This document shows, in pieces, positions 11,440-24,605 of a stretch of DNA of 64,000 nt. The translations under genes were made by a program, and so were the position numbers. Numbering within the stretch: the stretch's first letter is position 1; every line of letters begins with the position of its first letter. The notes under the pieces were generated by a model. It ran no database searches. It was given only the letters and a program-made list of their open reading frames with translations, and was not told the DNA's origin. The DNA is from Thereva unica (taxonomy: Eukaryota; Arthropoda; Insecta; Diptera; Therevidae), in contig OX465282.1 of NCBI GenBank assembly GCA_949987705.1, positions 5,382,501-5,446,500 on the forward strand. The letters are read 5' to 3'.

Positions 11440-11798
11440 AAGCACAAGTCAATAGGGTATACTCCATCCATCCATCCATCCAATGGCGCTACAGCCCAAA
11501 TCGAGCCTTGGCCTCCACTAGGGTATTTATCCAAGTTTGACGGTCCCTTTCAGCATGTCTGCAGTTCCGTATGTTGAGCATTGCCTCTGCATCAGCCGTC
11601 ACAGAGTCTATCCATCTCCTGGGTCTACATGCTGGCCTAAATCCGTTTTGGAATACGATTGTCCTCCATCCTGATTACGTGGCCGGCTTGTCTCAGTCTT
11701 TTAATTTTTATTAAAGTTAAGAGTTGTGGGTCGTCAAAAATTTCATACAACTCGTTGTTGTATCTTCTTCGCCATATTTCATCCTCTCTGGTTGGGCC
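11440..11798 (-). pseudogene. RTE-like LINE 3' end, (ATGG)n tail
   Basis: The reverse complement gives the C-terminal part of an RTE-like ORF: GPTREDEIWRRRYNNELYEI, then KIKRLRQAGH, then a frameshifted stretch homologous to the VTADAEVM...WR segment at 39201-39410. It ends in a (ATGG)n tail, seen on the plus strand as CCATCCATCCATCCATCC at 11463-11482. Close relatives are at 39228-41905. The next LINE begins immediately after it. Confidence 0.75.
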
Positions 11799-11799
11799 T

Positions 11800-14230
11800 A
11801 TTAGGCATCAAGATCTCGAACATCAAGTGACAAATCTCAGCAACCTCCTGAATAACGCATTAGAAGCAGCCTGTCCCACTAGGAAATATGGGGGTAAAAC
11901 CAAACTCCCTTGGTGGAACAGCAGACTTCTCAAACTAAGGTCTGAAAGCAGAAAGGCCTTCAATAAGGCCAAATGGTCTAACTGGGCTTCGGACTGGGAC
12001 AACTACAAAAGTTGTCTCAGGGAGTTCAAATATGAACTGCGAAAGTCAAAAAGGGAATCCTGGAAGGCCTTTTGTGCGACAATAGAAGGTTTTTCAGATG
12101 CCGCAAGAATGAGAAAAGTTCTCTCGAAAAGCCCAATGTGCCAAGAAATGCTGCAACAAGCAGACGGTACATGGACCACAAGTAGTCAGGAGTCTTTGAA
12201 ACTCCTACTCGATACTCACTTTCCTGGCTCAACATCTCTTGCTGCATCTGCAGAAATAGGTTTTGAGGGCCCAGCTAGTACACATAATTTAGGCACCATT
12301 GAGAGATTGATAAACAGGGATTTACTCCTGTCGTCCATAGAAGGTTTCATGCCTTATAAAACACCGGGACCAGACGGAATTTATCCGATTGAAATTCAGA
12401 AAGTCAGTGACCTAATTCTGAATTGGCTCGCAGCCATCTATAGGAGCTCCCTTAGCCTAAGCTACATTCCAACATCCTGGAGAGTAGCGAAAGTGGCTTT
12501 CATTCCAATCTCCTACCACAATCCAAAAGACTTGAGACCTATATGTCTCACATCCTTTCTCCTCAAGATACTAGAAAGACTTGTGGAGATCCATGTTAAG
12601 CAGAGCATTGATAAAAAACTGCTTTCTCCCTCGCAGCATGCCTACACGAAAGGTAAATCAGTAGACACTGCTCTCCACTCTTTGGTAGCGGTCATCGAAA
12701 GATCCCTTGAATTCAAGGAATTCACGTTGGCTGCTTTCTTAGATATTGAAGGTGCGTTCAACAATGTTGAACCTTCTGCGGTCACGAGGGCACTCCAGCG
12801 TCCGAATGTTGATGGGTGCTCCAGGTCCTTTATTGATCAGCTGCTAGGGTGCAGGGTCATAAAGTCTAGCCTGGGGCTTTCGGAAGAAGTCAGACGGGTC
12901 AGAAGAGGCACACCACAAGGTGGGGTCTTATCGCCGCTCCTTTGGAATATGACAGTCAATGAAGTACTGATAACTCTAAAGGAGTCTGGGTGCACCACGG
13001 TGGCCTATGCTGATGATATTGTGCTGGTGGTGACCGGCAAGTACATCTCAACAATAAGAGATATAATGCCACAAGCATTGGATACTCTTTCTCATTGGGC
13101 CACTACAAAGGGTCTAGGCGTCAACCCAGCCAAGACTGAAGTAGTGCTCTTCACAAAGAGGAATTTTCCTTCTTTAAGACTTTGTAATGAAACACTGCAT
13201 ATAAAGGAGGATGCGAAATTTCTAGGTCTCATACTCGATAGGAAACTAACGTGGAGGCCGAATCTTTTAGAAAGAGCAAATAAGGCCAAAACAGCTCTCT
13301 TCCTATGCCAGAGAACGATCGGAGTCAACTGGGGCCTTAAACCCCGCATCGTCCACTGGCTCTATACAGCCGTAATCAGACCTATACTTATGCATAGCAT
13401 ATCGGCATTACAGAAGATTACGTATCGTAAGATACTGGAAAGGGTCCAAAGAACAGCCGAGCTGTGTATCAGTGGTGCAATGAGAAGCACCCCTACAGCT
13501 GCGCTGGATTTCTTATTGCATCTTACCCCTTTGGATATACACGCCGAGCAAATGGCAGCCTGGGCGGCTGCCAGGACAAAGGCTTCTCTTGGATGGACTC
13601 CATACTCATATGGCCATTCATCCATCCTTAGGAAGTTCGCCACCGCTGCGAACAACCTAGATTATACTACACCTACGTGGACCTTGGAGAAAGGTTTCAA
13701 TAACATCATTCTGGCCAGAGATGACTGGACAGATGGTGTTATCCCAACTGGGTCATTATGTATCTTCACAGATGGCTCAAAAATTGGGAATAGTGTAGGC
13801 TCTGGTATTTTTTCCGAGGCATTAAATATAAATACCTCTCTTCGTCTACCCGTCCACTGCAGCGTCTTCCAAGCGGAAGTCACTGCGATCTGGGAGGCTC
13901 TCGAATGGTTGAAGATAAATAATATATCTCATAAGAATATATGTATTCTATCGGATACAGGCGGAGGCGGCCCTCAAGGCTCTTAATTCTGTCGTCACAA
14001 CATCCACGACTCTTCTGAACTGCCGCAGGGCTCTGTGTGAGACTGCCAATCAGTTTGATATAACACTGTGTTGTGTTCCTGGACACAGTGGGATTAGGGG
14101 AAACTGTAGGGCAGATGAGCTTGCTAAACAGGGAACCGAAGTGGAAAGGACACCCCACTTAACCCGAATGGGAATGCCCTTAGCCACCTATAAACTAGCT
14201 GTGAGAAAAATCAGCTTAGCTCGAGCCGGG
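11800..14230 (+). mobile_element. RNase H-bearing LINE (I/LOA/R1 group), 5' and 3' truncated
   Basis: This is the largest plus-strand ORF: coding homology starts near 11808 inside an open frame of 11659-13986. The N-terminal endonuclease is absent. A basic linker (WWNSRLLKLRSESRKAFNKA) precedes the reverse transcriptase, with motifs PYKTPGPDGIYP, DLRPICLTSFLLKILERLVE, AAFLDIEGAFNNV, GTPQGGVLSPLLW and the catalytic AYADDIVL. RNase H follows with IFTDGSKI, an FQAEVTAIWEAL glutamate and a SDT-QAEAALKAL aspartate. A frameshift near 13955 throws the frame out just after that aspartate; the alternative frame continues through CCVPGHSGIRGNCRADELA to about 14230, where homology to the copy at 26280-26898 stops. 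The 5' edge abuts RTE debris. The copy is non-functional but recent enough to keep most of its frame. Confidence 0.9.
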
Positions 14231-16055
14231 CGGCTCGGAAGTTTACAGGACAGATTGATAGGTTCGTGCAAAGTTATTATCGACATTTTTATCTTGATTT
14301 AAATTATCATTAACATCTATTCTACGATATTCAAATATTTCGAGTTTCAGAAGTGATCGACACTACAAAATTGTAAATTCAAACCTTGTAATTGGTTCAA
14401 TTTTCTACAAAATACACATCAAAACAGGCGGCGGCACCTTTTTAGAAAAATTAAACTATCTCTATCAACAATTCCCAGTATCCGATAAAGGCAACAAACA
14501 TACCCCGCCACTTTCTATTCCCCGAAAAAACAAAAATATACAGAAAACAGTCCTATCTCCACAATACTGGACGCAATCTTTGGCGCATGTAAATATGCAT
14601 TACACCGATCAAATGATCCTGCAATTACAACCAGATGCGTTGTTGATGTTGATCCCACACAGTCCAAAAAAAAAAAAAAAACAGAACAAAACAAAATTAA
14701 ACAGAAGAAAAAAAAATCAAAGAAAACAGCAACAACGAAAAAATGTTTTCCTTTGAAGATGAAGACGCGAATAAATTTAATAAATATAAAAAGTCCCCCT
14801 TTATACTCGTACCTGTCATGGGGTGTGTACTGCTTAATACCTGACCGCCATGGTAATGATCCCACCAGGTAAGAAATATGGTAATCAGGTAGCCTTATAT
14901 ACTCGCATGTATAGATACCAGGTGTATATGCAGTATGTGCTCTTTTTACTTTCCTTTTAATCTTCTTTATATTGCACTCCTCCCGCCCGCCCTCACGCCG
15001 AAAGCAAATCATTCGCCATATCATAAGGTATAGGAAAAGTCAAGGAGGCCCCAAATGACATTATTACGATTTCTGTCATTTTGATGCACTCTCGATCGGA
15101 GCAAGGTGCCCTACCTACCACACATGGTCCGAATGATCGAAGGTAAAAAAAACCAAATGCAGGAAAGGTAAAACAAAAGCATAAAAAATATCACTCCTGA
15201 CGTTGTTGGTATGCATTCGGCGGCTTGTTATGCATGTGTTAACGATCATAACTGATCGCGGATTGCAATTTTGATATCTCTTTTTATGGCGGATTTCTTC
15301 TGGCCAGTGAATGGCGAATGATTGAAAGTGATCAGTCCACGGATATCGTTCATGTTTTTTTACGATTTTGATTAGTGGACTTTAAAGCGATAATAATGTT
15401 TTTGGGCGATCGTTTCGAGGATAAAGTTTAAAAATTAATATAAAAGTCGTGTTGTTTGAAATTTATGCAAAATTTATAAAATTTTGAATGGAATGAAAAT
15501 GATCGCAGATGTTCACCGTTCCCCATTAGTCACTTTGGCATGATCGTGTATAAATAAATTGTATTTTGTAACAGATTTCCTTCTACAACTGCACCTGCTA
15601 ACTAAAAGTAGTCAAAAGTGCGTAAATATACTTAAGCTTAAACGCAGGTTTTTAAATAAAGATTCGAGCCTACATTAAGATATAGGTCCTTGATTTGATC
15701 GCTCATAAACGCAAAATAAGCACCAGAGCACAATTGGCATGTAAGAAACTTCAATGTTAGATCATCGGTATACAAAATCTGATTCTGGTATAGAATAAGA
15801 AGAATGTGTGTTACCTGACAGACCGCCCCCTCCTTTCGAGCCTGATGGCGACGGTACAAATGTCCCGAGGTGCCAACTTCGGCTAGTATCATTATCTTGT
15901 TGGGAAGGTGTTCTGAGAGCGCATTACAACGCTGAAAAGCTTGGTATCCGCTGATCAAGGTCGAATCAACACGGCTGCACGCACTAAGCAATGATATGGC
16001 CAGAAACAGTCATGCGTTAGAACGCGCGCCTAGTGAGCGAAAAGTCAGTCCTGTA
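14231..16055. other. Gene-less stretch
   Basis: AT-rich and non-coding. The minus strand has a 169-codon open frame (14515-15024), largely Phe/Tyr-rich and unrecognisable. A GATC-rich patch spans about 15080-15545. A 117-codon minus frame at 15638-15991 is also unrecognised. Confidence 0.45.
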
Positions 16056-16059
16056 GACT

Positions 16060-16560
16060 AGATCCCGGGCATCGACGAGAGGTGGACAAGTGTTAAAAAT
16101 GCTGCCATTACTACTGCTGATTCCATCTTAGGAAGAAGTCGTAGAGACTGGTTCGATAATGAGTGCAGGCTGGCAACTGGACGTAAGATTGCAGCAAAAT
16201 TTCCGCGGTATGACGCAATTCACACCACGTTGGACAAACTGAAAGGACAAAGAAAGGAATATGATTACCGATCCTAAAGGCATCTTGGAAGAGGTAAATG
16301 CTAAATTGTGACGAGCTAACTGAGGAGTTGGAAGTTCCACCAATATTTGGTGATAAGCCTTTGCTGCCACCACCAAGCTTAGCAGAAGTTACCAGAGCCA
16401 TCACCTGGCTCAAAAACGACAAGGTCTCGGGTGCAGAGCTGGTTAAATATGGAGGGCTTATACTACACCAAGCGATTCATGAATTAATTGCGCAAATATA
16501 GGAGCAGGAAGTGATGCCAGAAGACTAGATAAAGGGCATCCTCTGCCCGGTATAAAATAA
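16060..16560 (+). pseudogene. LINE remnant: linker and start of RT domain
   Basis: The translation shows an endonuclease-to-RT linker (IDERWTSVKNAAITTADSIL, then RRDWFDNECRLATGRKIAAK), then a frameshift into the RT entry region LAEVTRAITWLKNDKVSGAE, followed by LIAQI, a stop, EQEVMPED and a GILCPV segment. This order matches RTE-like and I-like ORFs. The sequence stops after the RT entry region, so the piece is truncated on both sides and has stops. Confidence 0.7.
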
Positions 16561-16613
16561 ATTTTTAAAAAGCAACTTCAGAAAAAAACCAATTTTCCAA
16601 AACAGATGAAATC

Positions 16614-16655
16614 TTTATGCTCCTTTAATCCCTCATGGGACATAGGACGGAACGG
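16614..16655 (-). repeat. RTE-like LINE 3' terminal stub
   Basis: The words TTTATGCTCCTTTAATCCC and CTCATGGGACATAGGACGG are the reverse complement of the 3' terminus of the LINE fragment at 49690-50165 (GGATTAAAGGAGCATAAAA). The same words occur at 25436-25470. Only about 40 bp remain before a different, plus-strand LINE sequence begins. Confidence 0.65.
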
Positions 16656-17088
16656 CGGGGGCGAGCGGCTAAAAAAGACATCAGAAGGTGGTGACCCCTG
16701 ATTTGTCACTTTTATCAAAACGCAAGGAGATTCACTGCAGCTAAACACCAAGCAGATCTGTTAGACAGTCCCAATTGCACCTCCCCGCTGTGCCCCCTGG
16801 GGTACTTCTTCCAAAGGAGCTAACGGGAGTCGGGCGAGTGGTGAGCTCTCTGCGCCTCAAAACAGAGTTTTATGTCGGTTAGGCTGAGGGTTAGCAACCC
16901 GCTCCTATAAAAACACCATTGCTACGAATCGCCAAACAACGCCTCTGAACCGGATGGACAACACGACGGCAACCTTTGTTTTACGGACAAGGACACGAAT
17001 CGGATCATAGAATGTGAGAACACTGCTTGCTGAATGACGACTGCATGAAGTCCTCAACGAGATGAATCGATATAAGCGGATGAAATAA
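16656..17088 (+). pseudogene. LINE 5' end with endonuclease start
   Basis: The segment 16980-17085 reads TRIGS, a stop, NVRTLLAE and then LHEVLNEMNRYK. WNVRTLL is the usual opening of the endonuclease domain in RTE-like and related LINEs, and here the Trp codon has become TAG. Upstream sequence to about 16656 could be 5' UTR. It ends where the minus-strand LINE remnant begins. Confidence 0.6.
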
Positions 17089-17089
17089 T

Positions 17090-19800
17090 TGTTTGTAGTT
17101 TTTCACAACATTAGGGGCTAATACACGCAGCAAGCTGATGGGTGCCCTAATAGCCGGCTCTGGACCAATGAATTCTATGTCAGAGCCCTGTTTATTCTTC
17201 TTCTTTGATCCGTTAGCTGGCGGTCCGAGCAGGACATCTTCACAACGGATATGCTGCTGTCGGAGTCGCTGGGTCTCGAATTCCATTCATGATTCTCGAG
17301 TCTCGTTTCGAAGGCGATCGCGGACTGAGACTCGGAGAATCTGCCCCAAGCATCGTATTTAGAAAACCGCGAGCTTGTTGACGACCGGCTTAAGCGGTGT
17401 CCACGTTTCCGATCTATAAAGAAGAATCGGAAGGATCAACGTTCAGTAAGGACGTACTTTCGTAATATTTGCTCGTTTCCATGTGTGCACCACTTGAGCA
17501 GGGCAGATGTTGCTGTTGCCTGGCCGATGCGGCCTTGAACGGAGGCCGTCGATGTCACTTTCGTTCCCTCAACTAATGATTTCAAATATTTGAACATCAG
17601 AACCTGTTAGATTTTGGTTTCATCGAGGTGAACACTGACCCTTGATCCGTCCGTTATGAGCAAGGGTGAAATGTCGTATAAGATGTCCGTGCTACCGTCG
17701 GCGAACATCAATTCGGTTACGAAGTTGTTGTAGTAGTATCGAATTCAGCGTCGCCCATCGAATGCGAAGCGGTGTCTCCCTGTCGGACAGCCATTTGTCG
17801 TTTCGAATGCGATCGCTGGTTGAGGTTAATCGTACGACGCTTGGAGAAGTTGGATAATTTTCAATGAGACGTGTTCGGTTTCCAAGGCTCTCCACAAGCT
17901 GGTCCAATGGATGCCATCGAAAGCAGATTTGAAATCGATGAAAACGACTACAGTTGGTTTGCCGCAACGAATTCTTTCTTCCATTAGCTGACGGAGAGCG
18001 AACATTTGATCAATACATCCCCGATGTGGTCTAAATCCAGCTTGTTTTTCCGGAGATAATTTTTGCATTCCCTGTCGCTTTTCTTCAAAATTGGAACAAC
18101 GATCGCTGTCTTCCACGCCGAAAGGACATGATCCGAATGCCATATGTGTGTTATGAGGACATGAAGTCGTTGTGATTATACATCACCTCCGGTTTTGATC
18201 ATCTCGACTGTTACTTGATCTATTCCCGGCGCTTTTAAATTTTTTAGCGATTTTATTGCTGCCTTCACCTCGAGAATTTTCGGTTCAGTATCGAGAAACT
18301 GAGTCGTCGGTTATTCGATAATCGGCGGTTCGAGTGGTGGACCTTGTGGCGGATCATGGTTGTACTGGGTCGGTGAAAGAATTCTCTCCACCTCCAAAGC
18401 TCCTTCCGATTTTTTGATGTTTTTGTTTGTTGATGTTGTTTAGCGGCCTAAACGTCCGATTGTCTGGTACAGCGTCCGATACTCGTGCATCTACCCCGCT
18501 TCTTCCATGTCGGCCGCAACATTATTCCAGTAGGCTTCGGATTTTATTTTCTGTCGAATTTCTCTGCTCAATCGTCGGTATTACTTGAAATCGACGTGTT
18601 TCATTCGTTTCCGCTGATCGACGAGGTTCAAACAGCTTTCCGAGATCCATGGCTGTGACGGTTTATGGAGAGGTGGACACAACTCCATTCCACACCCCAC
18701 AATTTACTCGACAATTGCCTTTCTTCTACATCGATATCGTCCAGTACTGCAAGCGCCGCGAAGGTGTTGGATTATGGCATTAGAAACTCTCGCCCGATGG
18801 CCGGGTTCCGTAGGCACACCCAATTTTTCTTGCCTGGTGGTAGAGCCGTTTTCTTCGCTCTTTATAATCGCATCCGTAATTTCGTTAGAACAAGATATGG
18901 CCCGTTCAGCAATCGGACCCAATCTTTGAGCGTCGATCGGAATCATGCGTTGATCAAAACATAATCTAATATCGCCGAGTCACTGCCGGGTGGATTTCGC
19001 AAGATGAGTGGATGGCGGAAGATTCTGTTGCCATCCATCAAATTGTTTGACGCTGCAAATAAAAGGAGGCGTAAGCCCTTGTCGTTAATTATACCTTGTC
19101 CGAATTTGCGCATCGTTCCTTCCCTGCCGGTTCGATCTGCACAGGAAACACGGTTCGAGGTATGTATTCAGCGTCTGTTCAAGCTGATCGTAAAATGCAT
19201 GCTCTCGGCCGGGCTGGTCTCGGTTGACTCATAAACGGATAAGATATGGGTCTGGATCGTTCCAATTAGGGTTATAACCGCCAAACGCTCGGATATCGGT
19301 TGGAAAGAGATAACGCTGCTGGCAGCCCGTCGATCGACCAGAAACCTGGGCTCTCGTTATTCACCACCGGAATAGTAAAGGGACATCGTTTCGTCGATTT
19401 TTGGCGGGACTATCATCAATGTCCCGGATCCGGTAAGTCGTAGTTCTGATAGCGCAGCAACTGATATTTTGTTTTTCCATAATTCCATTGCTATGACTTA
19501 CCTTTGACCGAGGTGGTGTCCTGTTCGTACAATCTACGCGGTGAACTGAATTTCCATTTTCGGTATGACTAATTTGGGTGTTTGGCCAGTAACCAATTTC
19601 TTACCAGCATCCCTAGTCCCAGGAGCTGGCGCATCGGCTGCCCCGGATGCAGCAGCATTATTTCGCAAATAGTTAGTTCGTGTATCCTTGCTGTTTCTTG
19701 GCTGTTTCTTCAGTGTCCCAATTCTGGTCAATTCGGCAGGTCGACCACCCTCCTGCTTTCGCACCCTGGACAAGGGACCAGACGACGGCGGAGTTATCAT
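17090..19800 (-). pseudogene. Degenerate LINE with endonuclease and RT remnants
   Basis: Read on the minus strand, 19800-19534 is an open frame of 88 codons, followed by a badly broken endonuclease-like region and a linker (18946-18480). The clearest part is the RT block in the frame 18143-17826: QAGFRPHRGCIDQMFALRQL, then VVVFIDFKSAFDGIHW with the first catalytic aspartate. The second catalytic motif is degraded. A FKYLKSLVEG-like segment and a RIGQATATSALLKW segment follow near 17600-17500, and the C-terminal region runs to about 17090. FRPxRGCIDQ is characteristic of an RTE-related LINE group. Many stops and frameshifts show it is dead. Confidence 0.75.
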
Positions 19801-22800
19801 ATCACTATGATAAAACCAAAAATATTTTAATAATTTAAAAAAAAGTTTTGACTACAAATGATTGACAAGATCAAGAGAATGAACTGCCAGCCAACAAAAT
19901 TGATCCTCAAACAGGAAAGATTGTTCAAATCGCTCGTCAATTGTACAATAGCATCTAAATAACTCGAAATAATTTTAAGTTTTATTTCCGTTTCATATTT
20001 TGTAGATAGTTATTTTAATTGTTTTCATATACGATATAACTTGAAGATCAATTTTCCAAAAATATTAAAGAGTCTATATTTAGGTTACAGCAATTGAGTC
20101 TTAATTATTGATTAGCCTTGAACTTGAGGCTCAATACTTGTTACACACATACATTTTACATAAATTCTTAACAATAAAAATGTACATGATCATCTGATGG
20201 CAATATTATTTTATCAAATTAAAGTAGAACAAGCTGAACACGATCCTCTCAAGTATTTAGAGATGAGTTTCAATTTATTTTATTTGCAAAACTTGAGTTA
20301 CCTTTATATATAAAATTGTAATTGAATCTATAAAACCGTGTCTAAAAATCTCCTCCCTCTTCACTTATTGTGTTGCATCTGTTTAACATATCCCTCAAGT
20401 TATTACAATGCATTCACAAGAAAAGGCCAACACCCACTCCAATGGGTATAGAATTTCTACTTTGTAAAAGTCCACCTACTGTGTTGGGGGGACATTGAAT
20501 TTCTCCTCTATAGTATAGTATAATTATACCATTTGCAACTTTCTCTTCCCCCGAAAACAGGTAAAATACATTCAGGTATAAAACGCGTCACACAAAGTCT
20601 CTCTCTCTTTATAACGTCTCGTATCACACAATCACCCACCCAACTGGTGAGCTGCAGCAGTAACAGCAGCAGCAGCACTATTGCATTAGCCTGAAGGAAA
20701 ATAAAAAAAAACTCGGTGCACAAAACTTTCCTAGATGCCAAACGGCACAGGCCGTTACCAATCAGAAATCGCAAAGTGCATGTCAAGTGCATGTTGTGCA
20801 ATTTTCTTCTTCCTATGGGGGCCCTCGATAGTTTGTGCATATGACGGGAGGGTACAGAGTTTTGTTGAGTGCATGTCGTCGTCATCGTCGTCTGCCTACA
20901 AAAGCTGGGCACATTTTGTCCATGGGATGAGCGGTCGTTGATGAACTGCAACTACCTATCCAGGAGAAGAGATAGCACAAGGTATAAGGTGTTTTTTTTT
21001 GTATACAGGCAACAACAGTGGTGGCCTCAGAGCTCGTCGGGCATTTGTTTAACCTAACATTTCACACCTTCGCTCAATGCATCAAATTTCACACCTTTTG
21101 TAAAGAGGTGCTCTGCTTGGATGCATTTTACTTGGATTCACTTGATAGCCAAGCTCTATAGCGCTGAGGAGCTGTAAGCGCTAGCTTGTTGGCTCTGGCC
21201 TCTTTGCCTAGGCGCTTGGAGGAGGGAGTGCAGCGCAATTCCATGCAATGCATTTGTCCAACGACGAGGGAATTCCAGGATGGAATCGCGGTTGCATGTT
21301 GGTTGGGACTACATAGACGAGGGTGGTTCTACTTAATATGCACAACGATTTGTTCATATGACGGCTATTTGTTAATAACTTGTTTTGTTCTTGAATAAAA
21401 TATTTTTTCCCCATTATCATAAACGCAATGCGACGGCTGTGGCACCTTTCGTAATTTCCTATGTACTTATAATGGGTGGCTTCCTCCTAGGGGAACGACA
21501 ACGATCACTTCAAAAGATAACCACGACTGATTTTTCGTAAAGCATCTGTAATTTGCATTTTTGATCAATCATCCCTGGCCGAATCCAGCCAGAAAAAAAC
21601 AGCCCCCATTTAAAAAAAACACATGCATAACGCCAGACCTCATCACTTCCTTGGAACAGCCCTAAAAGAATGAGTTACGATGTGTTTATAGCTGCATTAA
21701 TGCAACCAGAAACCCCAAAGAAGATCATGTTTGCGCCGTCCTACCCGAAAGCGTTCAACTCTCCATTAAATCATTAAAATGCAATTTTTAGCGTAATGAT
21801 TGCTGCCTGCGCATGCTCACCTTAGACTCACCGCACCAGGATCATTAAAAATTCCGACAAAAATATACCGTATCGATAAGATCGCCAGGACATGATCACA
21901 TACCCCCGATCACCAGGCGTATGCTTTAAGAAAAAAATATAGGTCTTACTCACAAGGATCAAGTTGCATTCGGGCTGTGGTGATATGCCAAGTTATACAA
22001 GATCAAAGGTTTATGATAGTGCAGAGACGAGAGACCAGAAACCGATCAGTGATCAAATGAAGCCATAAATTAAAGTTAAGTAAAATTTCGTGTTTGTCTC
22101 GATCAATTTTCGAGTGAACTTTAAAAGAAAAAAGAACAAAACAACTACATACGTACGTACGAAAATATGCAATCACGTATGCAAATCAAAAAATGGGGAA
22201 AAACGTTGAAGAGAACGTTTTTTTTTGGTTTTATAGTGAGTGAGATGATAAAGGACTCGGTCGTGTGTTATTTGTGCGTGAACTGGACGATCGATGCGAT
22301 TTTAATGGACGTAATGAGGTGGTTTGATCGAACGAAGTCTGCGAATATTGAACATGACGTGCGCTTGAAGATTGATGCGTGGCTAAAGAAGTTCACTTAT
22401 GCAATCAAATTATTGTAATACTCCTGAATGAGGGATTGTGCTGAGGATGATGTTGGCTTAGGTATATAGTTTCGGGGAGATGGGTAGTGTAACATTCCAA
22501 AAATTTGGGGGCAAATTATCGTGGTAAGAGACAAGGCGATCATGTTAGTTGAATTCATATTGTGATCATGTAGCAAGATATTAAAAATAACATGAATAAA
22601 ATTTACATTTAATTCTACTTAAAATTGTTTTAAAAACTCCTTTCGCCTGCTTCAATTCAGATTTTTCCGATAAATGTTCATGGCAGATGAATTGACAAGA
22701 TCATTGATCTCGCAGGGGAGTGATGGGCATCCAGATGGCGTATCCTCGTATATAACGTCTCCTTCCTCTTACTCCCAATCTCCTACTACGATCTTCAAGG

Positions 22801-22860
22801 TATGGCGCTGTTATCAAATACAAATACAGTAGATGACAGAGAGCATACCCTTAAAATCCT
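19801..22860. other. Gene-less stretch
   Basis: The stretch is non-coding as far as I can see. It contains a CAG/CAGCAG microsatellite at 20655-20680, a GTCGTCGTCATCGTCGTC run near 20876-20894 and a GATC-dense patch at about 21840-22720. A 147-codon minus frame (20508-20951) crosses the microsatellites and is unlikely to be real. It may be intronic or regulatory, but no gene is identifiable. Confidence 0.45.
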
Positions 22861-22863
22861 GCC

Positions 22864-22886
22864 AGGTTAGGTTAGGTTAGGTTAGA
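22864..22886 (-). repeat. GGTTA pentamer tail of LINE
   Basis: Four GGTTA units form the extreme 3' end of the LINE (TAACC units in the sense direction). The same tail, with three or fewer units, closes the LINEs at 26280 and 59688. Confidence 0.8.
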
Positions 22887-24605
22887 TATGGCTGAGCTGC
22901 TGGTGCACAGCCCAAACACTTAGGCCAAAGGGATATGCCCGTTGTGATTCCATAATGATCCCACTTTAAACCCAATGTTAAAGTGTCGTTTCTTCGCTAA
23001 ACCACCTCGAGGACGTAATGAATCTTCTTAGTTGCGGGATCCCAAACTTCGGGATTTCCGCAAGCGTGCTTAGGAAGGGTACACCAAAAGTGGTAAGTCT
23101 CCTTTTGCTTACAGCTGGGCAGTGACAGAGAAGGTGTTTTACACTTTCCTCTTCGTCTATATTCTGACAGCTTCTGCAGAAATCGTAGTTTTCGAGACCT
23201 AAGCGGGCCGCAAGCGTCCCTATCAGGCAGTGTCCGGTCAGCACTCCCACTGTAACTGAGAGGTCTCGTCTACCGAGGCTCAGCAGTAAGGTGGTCCGCC
23301 CGAGATCGTAAGAGGGCCACGTCGTTTTGGCCATGGTGCATTTGTTAAGATCCCTCCAATGCTTTTCTGCTAATTGCATTGTGTGGTGTTTGCATCGCAG
23401 TTTAAAGGTGGCCAAAGGCATACCAACCCTTTCTTTTCCAGGAAGGAGAGTGGCGGTCGTGCCTTTCCTAGCCAGTTCGTCAGCTTTACAGTTTCCTGTT
23501 ATGTTTCGGTGACCAGGCACTCATATGAGGAGGGTCCTGAACTGCTGAGCCATCTCGTTAAGAGATCTGCGGCATTCAGAGATAGTTCTGGAGTTATTAA
23601 TGCAAGAGCGCAGGGCCTTCAGAACCGCCTGACTATCTGAGAAGATGTAGACAGTTCGGTTCCTGTCGCCTTGCTGGTTGATTTGCAAAACAGCCACATG
23701 TATGGCTAAAACCTCCGCTTGGTAAACACTGCAGTGATCGGGTAGTCGGAAGGAGACTTCAATCTCAAGTTCCGGCGAGAAGACTCCGCCTCCCACTCGA
23801 CCCTCGAGCTTAGAGCCATCAGTGAAGAAGTTTATGGCATCTTAAATACTATGTGGTCTATTTTTCCATTCACAGTGTGACGGAATGTAGACTTCATAGT
23901 TCTTCGTAAAGTTGACCTCGCATATGCGAAAGTCGGTTTCTGTGGGAATATTCACAGAGTCTAGCACCTTAAAGTGCCCTCATCTAATTCCGGTCCAAGA
24001 TCCAGATTCTTTTATTCTGAGCGCTGCAATAGTCGCATTTTCCCTTGCCACAAGGTTCATAGGAGGGAGGTATAACATAACGTGTAGGTGTGGACCGAAG
24101 TGCGCCTGTTATGCATAACTCCGCACATCTTTGCACTTTCTGTAGTTTGTTTAGCACAGTAGACTGGATAAAATTTTCCTTTTATGATTATAACAATGTC
24201 ATCCGCGTACGCCAGTACATGGTGTCCCACTGCCTCCATGCGTCGCAACAGCTGATTCACAGTCACGACCCAGTGGAGAAAGTACTCCTCCTTGCGGGGT
24301 ACCTCCGTTGACGGCCCTTCAGACCGAGCAGTCGCCAAAGTTTGAGCTCACGATCTTAAGCATTTGATGTATAAGAGATACCAGCGGCGCCTCGATTCTC
24401 AGTTTCGCCAGGGCCAGGGTAATGACGTCCGGGAGCACGTTATTAAACGCTCTCTCTATGTCAAGGAAAGCTACCAATGTGTATTTTTTGACTTGGAGTG
24501 ATTTTTCTATGATTGAAACCAATGAGTGAAGGGCATTATCCGAGGATCTACCCTTTGTATAGGCGTGCTGCGCGCCGGAGAGTTCCGAGGTTGGTATGGT
24601 CTGCT
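22864..24605 (-). pseudogene. RNase H-bearing LINE (I/LOA/R1 group), 5'-truncated copy
   Basis: On the minus strand the order is RT, RNase H and a C-terminal Cys/His motif, spread over four frames. RT: TLVAFLDIERAFNNVLPD (24522-24319), then HHVLAYADDIVIIIKGKF (24338-24057). RNase H: GGGVFSPELEIE, QAEVLAIH and FSDSQAVLKALRS (23796-23521), then MPGHRNITGNCKADELARKG (23520). C-terminus: FCRSCQN...HLLCHCP, a zinc-knuckle-like motif seen after RNase H in this group. The 3' end is a run of GGTTA pentamers at 22864-22886. Homology to the copy at 59688-61811 stops near 24605. Frameshifts and a deletion between the RT and RNase H make it non-functional. Confidence 0.88.

Noticed and set aside
22864..22886. 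Interstitial telomere repeat or chromosome fusion site
   Set aside because: The pentamers end LINE copies, and in two of the three cases unique target duplications surround the insertion, so they are retrotransposon tails.
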